The notes beneath the pieces are model-generated. The model was not told where the DNA came from and did not search any database. It saw only the letters and a program-made list of their open reading frames with translations. The translations under genes and the position numbers were made by a program. DNA of 64,000 nucleotides from Acestrorhynchus altus (lineage: Eukaryota > Chordata > Actinopteri > Characiformes > Acestrorhynchidae): assembly GCA_034509495.1 (NCBI GenBank), contig CM067507.1:8703320-8767319 (forward strand), read 5' to 3'. This document shows positions 11,741-23,400 of the stretch, one piece after another. Within the stretch, counting starts at the first letter, position 1. Every line of letters begins with the position of its first letter.

Positions 11741-13440
11741 CACACTCCAGAACTTAATTTAAGGGTATTCACATACATTTGGGTTTCACCATGTTGAAAT
11801 TGGAACATTTTATTTGCATAATATTTGAGACATAGCAATGATTGATACATTTAAAGCAGTAAAGTTTAGTATTTTGTTGCAATGACTGCTTTAAGTCTAT
11901 GATTCACATCACTAGTGCTGAGTACCTTTTCTGGTGAGGCTTTGCCAAGCCTCTAATGCAGCCTTCTTTAGCTCTTGTTTGTTCCGTGGTCTCGTTCCCT
12001 TAACCTGCTAGGACCTGGCGTCCACATGTGTGGCGTCCACACAAAGACCTGACTCTATGTGGCATGCCACAGAAGAACATCATGCAGTTCTTTGAATTTC
12101 GAATGGACCTTCTTGGCTCAGCATGCCAATGACAGCTCTGACTTTTCAGAACAGGATGACCCAGATGTGTTAGTCCAAGGGGAAAAGAATGCTGCTATGT
12201 TCAGCCACAAAATAAATGTTTTGCACATTATCACTAATTGTGACTTCACTGTGTTCTATGATATATATGTGAAATATAAAACTAAAGTCCTCATATGTGG
12301 ACATCATTTTCTCAGAAACTACATCATGTAAAAAGCTAATTCTTTGTTTTTACACTAATCAGGTGCCAATTAGCCCAAACAGCAAAGAGAAATAAAAAAT
12401 GCATGCCATGCAACAGTTCGGGAGTTCTTAGGAGGTTAAGTTTTATCTTCAGCACATGGAATGCACGCTCAGTTGAATCCAGGGAATGGAAAAAAACGTT
12501 CCATTATCTTTTTATGAAATACCTGTGCTGCCTTAATGTTATGTTTGGGATCTTTATGTGCTGTAGGATGAAGTGCTGAACAATGAATTTGGAGCAGACT
12601 AAGCAGACAGAATGTTCCTGTACACCACAGAAATTCTTGCATTATTTCCTTCAGCCGTTACGTCATTAATGAATGTAAGTGTGCCAGTATCTGTGACAGC
12701 CATACATGCCCAAGCCATGATACTCCTCCACCATATTTTTCAGCTGCTGTATGCTTTAGATTGTAAGCAGTCCACATTTTGCTCTTATGTTAATCTTGGT
12801 CTACTCTGTCCACAAGTCCTTCATCCTGAATTCTGCAGCTCTTTAAAATACTCTCTTCTAATCTGGCCATACTGTAGTGGTTTGTATCTTGTACAGTAGT
12901 CTCTCTGTTTCAGTTCATGAAGACCTCTGCAGATAGTAATCTCTGACAAATACACACCCACCTCCTGAAGGCTGATTCTGATCTTTTAGGCAGATTACTG
13001 AGTTTTTTTTCTTTACTATATCACAGTTCCTTTTGTCATTTTTCAGTGAAGACCCTTTGTGATTAATGAGCTCACCAGTGCATTCTTAATGACATTCCAC
13101 ACACTTGATAATCCCAAGATTTTACTCCTGTCTCTAATGGTTTTATTGTTTGTTTGTATTGTTTTAATGTCTCATAATAGCTTTTTGACTTTCATTAGTA
13201 CAGATTTTGTCCTCATGTTGAACAATGGCAACTAAGGGTGTTTGAAGCCAAATGTCCTGAAATGCCCTGAAACTGGAGGATTGAGTAGAAAGTGCCTTCA
13301 ACATGGTGAAGACACTGAAATCTATACAAATTAATATATTAATCAAGTCTGAATGGTTACTTTGCGATTTTAAAAGGGGCATAATAATAAGAAAATGTAT
13401 GTATGTTCCAAAAATTAAGGACGTCACTGTAGAAAAAGAT
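11741..13440. mobile_element. Old DNA transposon relic, interrupted by a nested MITE
   Basis: The two outer ends (about 11,741-11,790 and 13,395-13,440) resemble each other in inverted orientation (shared CTTAATTT and ACATACATT cores). The interior shows phrases seen in other fish Tc1-like relics but no intact transposase. A separate TTAA-flanked element sits at 12,004-12,435. Removing it joins the host sequence cleanly across one TTAA. Confidence 0.5.
12004..12435. mobile_element. piggyBac-type MITE with TTAA target duplication
   Basis: A 432-bp element begins CCTGCTAGGACC and ends with the approximate complement (GGAGTTCTTAGGAGG). It is flanked on both sides by TTAA (12,000-12,003 and 12,436-12,439). 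TTAA duplication with CCY termini is the hallmark of the piggyBac superfamily. The 90-residue open frame inside (12,059-12,331) shows no transposase motif, so the element is non-autonomous. Confidence 0.78.
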
Positions 13441-13761
13441 GCACTGAACAATCTGCAAAATTAAAAGATTACATGTGCCATTTGTAGTCCAAGTCAAATC
13501 TTCAGCACAGGAAATATTTGAACTTTTAGCTTTAAAATCAAATTAATTAAATTTAATAAAAATATTGCAACCGAATTACAATAAAAAAAACAAAGCAAAA
13601 CTAACAGCCCCTTCATTTTAACAGGCTCAAAAGTAAGTGGTCAATCGATAAGCAGTTTCATGACCAGGTATGGCCAGTTCTCTCATTATTTCATGACAAA
13701 TTAAGGAATTAGTGCATTTTTCAAATGACAGAATGAATTTGTGTCAACAACTCTTTGAGCT

Positions 13762-14126
13762 AGGCAGCACGGTGGCGCAGTGGATAGCGCTGTTGCCTCA
13801 CAGCAAGAAGGACCTGGGTTCAATCCCCGGGTGGGGTGACCTGGGAAGTTTCTGTGTGGAGTTTGCATGTTCTCCCCGTGTTCGCGTGGGTTTCTTCCGG
13901 GTACTCCGGTTTCCCCCACAGTCCAAAGACATGCATGATAGGTGAATTGGTGACTCTAAAGTGGCCCTTAGTGTGTGGATGTGAGTGTGCATGTGTGTGC
14001 CCTACGATGGATTAGCGCCCTGTCTAGGGTTGTTTCCCGCCCTTGCGCTCAGAGTTGCCGGCTGGGCACCGGCTCACCCGTGACCCTATTCAGGAATAAG
14101 CGGTTTGGAAAATGAATGAATGAATG
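13762..14126 (+). mobile_element. tRNA-type SINE with 13-bp target duplication
   Basis: The head carries RNA polymerase III boxes: A box TGGCGCAGTGG near 13,772 and B box GGTTCAATCCC near 13,817. The 3' end is a GAATGAATGAATG tail. The 13-mer AACTCTTTGAGCT occurs immediately before (13,749-13,761) and after (14,127-14,139), a perfect target-site duplication. This is a full-length retroposed SINE in intergenic DNA. A short antisense piece of the same family is at about 45,469-45,550. Confidence 0.88.
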
Positions 14127-14139
14127 AACTCTTTGAGCT

Positions 14140-17100
14140 TTAAGGTACCTCATTCGCCAGTGTAAATAAGCTAACATATAAATATGCACCATTGTATTGT
14201 CACTGCATTTCACTATATTCTACTGGAATTTGTGTTCACAAAACATTCACAAGCTTGTGTAAGTATACCTTAACATGCAGATTTCCCATCTGGCATTTCA
14301 CCAGCTATTCTCCACTGAATCACCCTTGAATTAAGTTTAGATTTCGAAAAGTCAATGAGTGTCGGTATCAAAACATTTTTTCTTTGTTGGTGATTTTGAT
14401 TTTATTTTTTAATGCAAACAGCATTCAAAGTTGAAATTTCAATTTTGATATGTATTTTGTTATTCTTTTCACAACCACTTAACATTAAATGTTTTTTTTT
14501 TCTGTGTTGAAGCAACAGCTGACCATATTTCAATGTTTAAGGTTCCTTCTAGGTGTGCACATGTGCCTGTATTCACAATGCAAGTTATCTTCTGAAAGCA
14601 ACTCTTTGTTAATTACATGTTTGAAAAATCAGTATGAATGTGTATTGCATTTACCATGTCTTCTCCTGCCAGTGTTTGGTCCTCCATCCTCAACTCTCTC
14701 TGTAGCTGATGATCCAACTCATTCTCATTTCCTTCTTTTCCGTAGCCTTTTTCAGTTTCCATCCTATTGGGCCCACCCCATACCACAGAAGTTAAGGGAT
14801 CTGTTAAAAAATATTTTTTTCCTTTTCCTCAATTTGAATACTCAAAATGAACAGCTGATTTGATAATCATGAGTCAGCTGACAAAGGAATTAGGTACAGT
14901 TTATGTAGATCCTAACTAACTGAAGCAGCCTTGGTAAGGCTGACAGCTTCTGTCCTTGAAGATGATCTGATGATTTTTCAGTTTTGTTAAAAAAGGTGTC
15001 CTGTGACTTTTATAAAATTAATTATAAGTGATATTGCCAACGGCACTGCAATTATTTATTTTCTCAAGTGACTGATATATGTTCTTGAAATATGTTCTTC
15101 GTAAACTTTGTCCCATTTCTGTTTGATTGTTATTCGGTTCCCATTTAGGTTTCAAGGATATCTTGATGATGACACCTACTGGTGTAAACGTGTTAGTAAC
15201 ATTTTCTTTTATCCAATGTTTCTCCATTCTAATATTGGAGACCAAGTAGGCTCACTGTGGTACAGATCCTCAAAGGCTTTATTAATACTTGAGGTGAACC
15301 ACTGATCTGCTGGACAAGACTGCAGCTTTGCTGAAGGCTATCAAATAATTTTTAAATGTATCTTTTTTTCCCCCTCAATTTAATTATGTGGGGTTTTTGT
15401 ACCTATTTCATAAACCCATGTCATTCATTTCCCTTCATATAATTTCAAGGACTCTGCACATTAGAGCTTCTGCATTTCAACTGCTGAGATTGTGAAGGCT
15501 CTGACTGCTGATTGGGCTAAACTGTGTTCTTCACAGTGTGTGCACTGAAGGACGGTTGTATCTCCCTATACTCATGATATCATGTTAAACTGAAGTGAAA
15601 TTGAATTTTGAAAAACAAAAACAAAAAAAAAAGAAAAAAAAAAAAGAAAAATTTTAGTGCATTACTAGTGCCATTTAATAAAAAATTGCTGGGCTGTAAC
15701 TAAGCCTTGGCTCCCTCCTATCAATTCATGGTTATGGTTCACTTCAGTATTTGTAACAAGCTTTATAGCATGTGTTGTCTTCATGCTTGTGTTGTCAAAG
15801 AAATGATTGGGGCTTACTCTCATTGTTTAATCTGGAGTTATTAGTGTGGCCAAAGATTTGAGTGAGAGATATGATGTATTTAGCACTAATATATCTGTGT
15901 TTTATACCATCTTACTGGAAAACAAGCTTTATATATCTACTGTAAATTCATTTAAATAAGAAATGGCACTCATCCAATATTCACTTGGTGCATCAGACCA
16001 AAATCAGCAAATATGCTGGACTGCATATCAGAAGAAAAAGAAGAATGAATTTGATCAAATTGTGTAATGTTTAATATCTTCAGATTTGTTAGATTAAGAA
16101 TAGGTTGTGTACAAGTACATAAATAGCAACAGTAATACAAATAATAGGAACAGAAATTATAATCCTAAAAATGTTAAGTTTGAGTACAGTAAAGTGTAAA
16201 GTACAGCTGAAGTTGAATGAGAGTAAGTGCATGTTTAAGCGGGACTATAGTGACAGAGGCAGCTGAAATCAAGGGAATTAACAATGTTTTAACCTGCTTT
16301 TTTGGAACAACTGCCTCTACTGTAGGAAGGAAGGAAGTACTGAAGGAAGGCTTTCTACCAGTTTTCAGCATAGTTGTGAGCATTTAGAGACAAGTACATC
16401 AGTGAGATCAGAACAACTCACTAACCTATCCCAAACATGCTGGATGGGGTGCTTTAATCCCAGAGTCCCAATATGCCACAGCTTGGTGCTGGGGGCATTG
16501 CTAATGACAGCCCACACCTGTCATTAGATATGATGCCAAATGTTGGATGTTTATCTGCCCTAGGGAGTATATTTCAATGGGCAAACATAAACTATGTGTG
16601 CATTTGCACCTCTGTGTCAGCAACGGATGCAAAATAGCTGAATACATCCATTTGAATATGTGTCCACAAACATTTGGACATAGGAAAGTAGGAATAATTA
16701 CAGTTTCTTCCACAAAACCACTGCATTCACCACTCTATAATATTGGATACTGGATCAGTATCTGATCAGTAACAGGAACAGTGCCATTGTGCCATCTGTA
16801 CTTTAAATAATCATGCCAAAGTGTTCCTTACAATAGCCCCATTGTACAACATTTTAGCTATCCATGAGTAACATATTCCCCTCACTAAACTGTATAGTTA
16901 AATTCAATTATAAGGTTGCTTTGAATGGCTCAGACAGATTAGTCTTGCCATTTCTCTTTTCAGTCATATTTGCATTGTCAAAATGATTATTCTGAATATA
17001 ATTCTCTTAGTTCTATGATCCCCCTCCTTTCTCCCTCTTTTCTACTGGAATAAACATTCTTTTTTGTATCATGGTGCTAATGAGAATTATATTAAGCACT

Positions 17101-17379
17101 GGCATAACACAGTTGACTTGCGATGCCTCTTGTAGAAATTGTATTGTTTACATCTTCCTTTTTCTCAACTCTCAACTCAGACATTGTAAACCCTGTTCCT
17201 GTGAGTGTATCTGTGAACACGAGTATGTAAGTCTTGTACATATTTGTCTGATGTGTAGGAAAAGGAACTGTTGCCACCCAATTAATTTTGGATATTATTG
17301 TAGGGTTGTGCCAGTCACAGTAAGTCATATTTAAAATTACACAACAAATGTAGATGCCTTTGGCTGAAATTTCTATTTT
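14140..17379. other. Region downstream of dtna; mostly unrecognised
   Basis: Lies 3' of the dtna stop codon and should contain its 3'UTR, whose end I cannot place. I looked on the minus strand for further dystrobrevin exons (the tyrosine-rich tail of long alpha-dystrobrevin) and recognised none. The part at about 16,390-16,685 ends with a sequence (caaacatttggaca) common at the ends of a widespread fish DNA transposon. Confidence 0.45.
16390..16685 (-). repeat. Fragment of a common fish DNA transposon
   Basis: Contains, in antisense, the phrase about a transposon end 'gtccaaatgtttgtggacac' and an adjacent 'ggtgtgggctgtcattagcaatgccccc' type segment that I recognise as recurring in fish genomes. 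No target duplication was found. Family assignment is from memory only. Confidence 0.4.
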
Positions 17380-17498
17380 TTACCATGCTTTGGAGTGGTT
17401 GAGCTGGGCAGAGAGGGTTTCTGCAGTGACCGTTGTGAAGCCATCAAACTGTGAGCGTTCAGCTTCTGCATCAGCATTATTGTCACTCTCGCTGCCAA
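17380..17498 (-). CDS. dtna: dtna exon 19, C-terminus and stop
   Basis: Acceptor CTTTCTTAG precedes the exon. It reads VGSESDNNADAEAERSQFDG, then FTTVTAETLSAQLNHSKAW and TAA. The first half matches the conserved end of vertebrate dystrobrevin (GSETES...QFD); the last 19 residues are not the mammalian long-isoform tail. A possible donor (GCATG then GTAAAA) overlaps the final codon, so a longer splice form cannot be excluded. Confidence 0.85.
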
Positions 17499-20400
17499 CT
17501 AAGAAAGATATGTTGTGAGTAAGCTCTAATAATACTAAATCAAATATTACTTTTTGACATTTTAAAACACAATGCATGCCTTTCTGCCCATAGAGGGCAG
17601 TATTCAGATTGTTAGCACTTTAACTTGTTTGTTTACCAAATAAAATTTGTGTCTCAGTACTCAGAATACACTGCCAGTCTCATTCAATCCTGATTAGAGT
17701 TTAAAATAGTTTAAATGAGCAGTTTACCTGAGTGGAGCTCCTTAACCAGTGAGGACATTGTACTGGTAATGGAGTCCGCAGCCACAAGGAGGTCATTTCT
17801 TAAGTTCCGTCTGGAGCCTATAACAACAAATACAGTCATTACAAATATAATACATTGATAATTATTTCTCAAAATTCAACTGCTAGTTCACCTAATTTTG
17901 AATACTGTCATAAAGGGCAATTATGTTCTGCCCATTCATCCATTACATTATCAAAAATAATTGTCTATGACTTGAAGGACCACACATCTTGTACAACATG
18001 TCACAACTGACCAAAACCTGAGACCTTTGCACAGTTTATAAATTAAGCTAGGCCTGTCATGAAATCGATAAATTATAATCATGTAATTTTCAGACCATTT
18101 ATGCTGTGATATGATAATAGCATAAGAATTAAATTAAGCCTTTTAAGGAGCAATGAACCTTTGATAATTCAGAAAATTCTGTTAAAAAAAACAGTTAAAT
18201 ACATAAATTAAACATCCTTAAAAACACTGTTTTTTTAAACAAAGTCCTAACAAATTGGGCTACCTTGTTGAACAATGTTACCATAGTGTGTATTTAAAGG
18301 GAAAGCTGCCTAAAGAAAACTGTAGGCAGGATATTTCAAAAATGGCAACAGCACTGTATCAGAAAATGCTTCCAGGATTAGTTATAGGATGAAGGTAGGA
18401 CGTTTTGAGCCCAAATCCCAATATGAGGGTAAAATACAGTAACTGAAGAGATACACAAATAGTTTTTGTATGTACAAGCAATAATAACAGTACATTCTGA
18501 TTGTATACTGCACCTGAGGAATACAGAATTATCAGGGAAACATAAAAAATCCTCAGCACAGGCAGAGTGCTCTTAAGTAACACATTCAGATGGGTAGCAC
18601 AACTGGACAGAACACCAGTTCCCTCATGTTAATGTGCTTTCCTTGTTTATTCAGAGAACTTTCCCCACATGCAGTTTTGAAATGAGCCCATTTTGGTTCA
18701 CTTTTCCAAACATTCCTGGATGGAATTAAGCTGTCTTTGGGACATATTTTCCAGCAGAGTCTCACAGCGAAATGCAGCTGTACAATGTACTGCAGCTGTA
18801 CCATTGTACAAATGATAAACTGTGCAAGGTCAGACACTGTCTGCATGACTGGAAACCACTTGCGATGCATTTTTGTTCACAAAAGGACAACTTGACAATA
18901 TGCAGGCCATACCTGACCACTTGAATAAATGATACAAAAGAATATGGCAACTGTATTCTAGACAACTGTGATGAAACTTTGGGACTTTATCCATGACTCA
19001 GTTGTATGCTGAACTATGGGGGTGGGGGATGGGGATTTACTTTGCTTTGTGTATATGGAGGACCCCACTGTGCTCATTTCCTGTATGATAGATGCTGCTG
19101 TATGCTCACAGACACAGACAGAAAACAGATGAGAGAACAAAACATTGTGAGGGGCTAAAATACGCAATTCAGCAATGTGTAATCTTGTGGTCATCAAAAT
19201 GAGGTCATGTCCATTTTATTGTAGGATAAGTTGATAATGTAACTATCATGACAGGCCTACCTAACATATACACAAAACACATTGCTCAAAAAATCAGACT
19301 CCACTAAGACCAGACTCGGCGTCTTCTAGTGGGATGTGTACTCGGAGCCCAGCACAAGCAGCTCCATTGGCATTCTCCAGAAAACACCAGAATTGGCAGG
19401 TCTCTTCACAGTTGAGGGCAGGTTCATATTGAGCACATACAGTGCATTGTGAAAGTATTCACTCAAGTATGCATAACTATTCACCCCCCTAAAGTCAGTA
19501 CTTTGTAAAGGCCCTTTTTGTGGCTATTACAGTTGCAAGTTGCTTTGGATAAGTCTATGGAATTGGCCCATCTTTCCACTGGGATTTTTGTCCATTCCTT
19601 GAGGCAAAATAGCTCCAGCTCATGTAGATGGCCTCCACTGGTGGTGAACATCAATCTTCAAGTCTGACCACAGATTCTCAATTAGATTAAGGTCTGGGCT
19701 TTGACTAGGCCATTCCAATGACATTTACAAATTTCCATTTAAACCACTTGAGTGTTGCTTTGAGAGTATGCTTTGGATCATTATCCTGTTGGAAGGAGAA
19801 CCTTCATCCCTGGCTCAAATCACTGACAGACATCCCTGTGTTTCCCAGTCCCTGCTGCTGAAAAACATCCCCACAGCACTATGCTGCCACCATGTTTCAC
19901 TGTGGGGATGGTGTTCTCGTGTCAGACATAGCACTTTCCTTGGTGGCCAGAAAGTTCAGTTTTGGTCTTTTCTGAACAGAGCACCTTCCTCCATACATTT
20001 GGGCAGTCTCCCACATGTGGCAAACTCAAAACCTGTAAGTAAAGGCTTTTTTTCTGGCTACACTTTCATAAAGCCCAGCTCTTTGGAGAGAACAGCTTTT
20101 TGTGGTCATATGGACAGAAACTCTAGTCTCTACTTCGGAACTCTGTAGCTCCTTCAGAGTTACCTTTGGTCTCTGTGCTGCCTCTTTGATTAATGCCCTC
20201 CTTGCCTGGTCTTAGAGTTTTGGTGGGTGGCCCTCTCTTGGTAGGTTTGTTGTAGCACCATGTTCTTTCCATTTGATGATAAGGGATTTGATGGTGGTCT
20301 GGGAGGATCATCAGAGATTTGGATATTTTTTTATAACCCAATCCTGACTTGTATTTCTCAACAACATGACTCTGTTGTGTTGTTTAGTTAGCTGTGCCTC

Positions 20401-23400
20401 TTGTTAATGGTGTTGCAGCCTCTTGGGCCTTTCAGAAAAGGTGTGTATACTGATAGATTAGTGTCAAGTGACACTTCAGTTCAATAAGTATGTGACCTCT
20501 GAAGGTAATTAATTGCCCCAAGGCTTCATAGCAAAGGGGGTGAATACATTTGCACATGCCAATTTTCAGTTTTTAATTTCCATTTTTTTCCCCCTCATTT
20601 CAATTCACCAACATTTCTATGTAATTTAGATAAAAAAAAACCACAACATAATAGATAAATAGATAAAAAGACAAGAGGGGTGAATACTTTCGCAAGGCAC
20701 TGTATTGACACATTCATATCGAGTGGTTCATATTAAAATGTGAAAGAGTCCGCAAATGCTGCGATGAATTTTATGCTGCCTGCAACATCAACCACCATGA
20801 CCAGTTTGGTGGTGGGTCAGTTATGGTCTGGGGAGGCATGGGCATATGGAGGGACACACAAACCTCCTTGTGATAGCCAACAGTACCCTGAATGCTGTTA
20901 GGTATTGAGATCCTCATTGTCAGACCTTGTACTGGTGAACAGCAAAGCGCACAGTCTCTCTGGATCAGGGCGTCTGCTAAATGCCATAAATGTAAAAGTA
21001 AATGTAAATGTTGTTAACCTTTTTATTTTTTGATTTCTGTAAAGCTGCTCTGTGACATTAGTTGTGAAAAGCGCTAAACAAATAAATTTTGATTTGATTT
21101 GATTTATATCTAAAGATTTTCAACATGAATCATTCATAGAGATCTGACGAATGAAGATAAAGTGTTATCTTGATTTTTTGAGCAGTGTATTATAAACTAA
21201 CTGAATTTTAGCTTTTAGTTCCAATGCAACTAAGTTCCACACTATAGATTAATGACTTGGTAACTTGGTGACTTGCTCCCTCTACTGAATCTTCACACAT
21301 AGGAAATGTTATATCAGGCATGAAAAAACAAAACTATGAATAAAACATCAGTGGTTGCTTTCTTGTCCTGGTCCTGGACTAGATAACATTTTAAATAAAA
21401 ATGTCCCATTGAAGGGAAAATATAGTCCACAACAAGGCTACATGTCTATCTGGAAACTGGCTCCAAAAGCCTTACTATATTATACTAGAACCTTGAGTTG
21501 TATCATAAATCATTTTGAAATATCAGGACATTTTATTCTAGCAAAGAGTGTGTAGTGTTGCCATAGTTACTCTGAGCAAATGCCTGCTGCACATCTCCTC
21601 CTAGGCCCATGAGGGAGTCTTGAGGTGTTTGACTGGGAGTGGTGTTACCAGAAGCTGTCGAGACAGGCATGGGGATGGAGCTGCTCACTGTGTGGCTTGG
21701 GGAGGAGCGAGGAGATGAGCCAGCACCTTGATTCTGTCAAACAAAGCATAAAATACCACAAAATAAATTAACAAAATCAGTGGACATGCTCAGTCCTCAT
21801 ATGTCCTGATTAATGAGCACAGTATGTAAACCAATAAAGCTCCCATGCCTGATTCAGTTGCAATCATCTAGGTAAACATTTCCTCACTGATAATATAATG
21901 AACGTTCTCATTTCAGTGATTATCTGATTAACTTATTCTGATCATGTTTTAGAATGTCTGTTTCTTGTGAAGCATGAAAGCATTCAAACTAATCAGCACA
22001 CAAACATGCCTACACTTCATTGAGCAATCAAACCATTTAGCAATCCTGTTCTTTTAAATTATTGAATCCCTTTGAGGCTCTGAGGGGCAATAGATCAGTT
22101 TAGAACTGACAAATGAAAAAATGTTGTAATGCTTGTTAAGACACACTAGACTCATCACAGTAGGAAGATTTTCCTTTATAAAAGGAAATCACTTTATGCA
22201 TACACACAGATGTTAATCCACAACCATTCACTTAATTTCAGTATAATTTAGGGGGCATTCCTATGCATTAAACCCAAAACATGTTTTCAAACCCTTAACA
22301 AGCATAAAACTTACCATTTGCATTAATTCTTGTTCCTGTGAACAAAAGTAATCAAATTTTAAATGAACAATGATGAACTTTTACTACATCCAGAATAGGA
22401 TTTGGAGAAAATTTTGAGAAGCAGAGAAATGTTTCATTGTCCATTTTTATTTTTCTTCTATTATGTTAGCCAGCTTTCTTATTACTTCAGTGCAAGACTA
22501 AAAAGCAAGAATGTCAAGCCCCATTGACTGCCTTTTTGTAGAAAATATGTTTGTGGAGGAACTATTGAAACTGTGTAATGGAAATACACTGTTCACTTTA
22601 GTAAACAGATTCAGTTTCAAACCAACATTTTCAATCTAATCCCAGATTTTTCCTCCCTAATTTAGACCAGAGAGTGAGAGTGGCCCCCCACATTTTATCA
22701 GTCCTAAGCCTCAGCACTGGTTCCCCACAGGGCTACTCTACACCCTGTACATCCATAACTGCACCCCTTCCTACCCCAGCACTAGCATCATTAAATTTGC
22801 AGATGACACCACTGCAGTGGGGCTCATCTCAGGTGGAGTCTGCATATGGAGACAAGGCGAAATGGTTGGTTGTGTGGTGTGTGGACAACAGTTTGATTCT
22901 TAACACTGTTACAAGCAAGGAGCTGATATTAGACTACAGGAGGAACAAAAACAGATATTCAGCCTTTTGATCAGAGGGCAATATGTGGAGAGGTTTTCAG
23001 TCTTTTAGTATTTGGGTGTGCACACAGAGGAGGATCGGACCTGAACATTGGTTAAAAAAAACAAAAAAAACAAAACAAAAAACCCCCGAAAAAGACCCAT
23101 CAGAGACTTTACATTCTGAGGATTCTTAAAGAACCATTTACCCCAAAACAGTTTTTTACCATTCCATCATAAACACCATACTGAAATACTGCATTTGTGT
23201 GTGGTTTGCAAGTTGTACAGCATCTGAGGGGAAAGTGCTCCAAAGGGTCATCATCACCACCCAGAATATCACTGTTTGCCTTCTTTCCTTCCTGAAAGAT
23301 CTTTACAGTTCCCATTGTCTCCGCAAAGCTCAGAACATCTTGTCATGGACAGTCTCTTTTACATTTTTTAATTCATATATACAGTTGTTGCACCCCTTAA

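Larger units (their letters stand above)
19278..21189. mobile_element. Outer Tc1/mariner-like element, split by a younger element
   Basis: The left end ATTGCTCAAAAAATCA (about 19,281-19,296) and right end TTGATTTTTTGAGCAGTGTA (about 21,170-21,189) are inverted copies. Inside, after the nested insertion, a plus-strand piece reads HHDQFGGGSVMVWGGMGIW near 20,793-20,850, a mariner/Tc1 transposase block. The copy is dead and interrupted by the element at 19,440-20,702; it also holds a small L2-like tail near 20,955-21,010. Confidence 0.7.

Noticed and set aside
12059..12331. 90-residue open frame as a gene
   Set aside because: It lies wholly inside the TTAA-flanked MITE, has no splice or family support, and its codon content is not protein-like.
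13772..13830. A functional tRNA gene from the A and B boxes
   Set aside because: The boxes belong to a SINE head with a target duplication; no full cloverleaf could be drawn.
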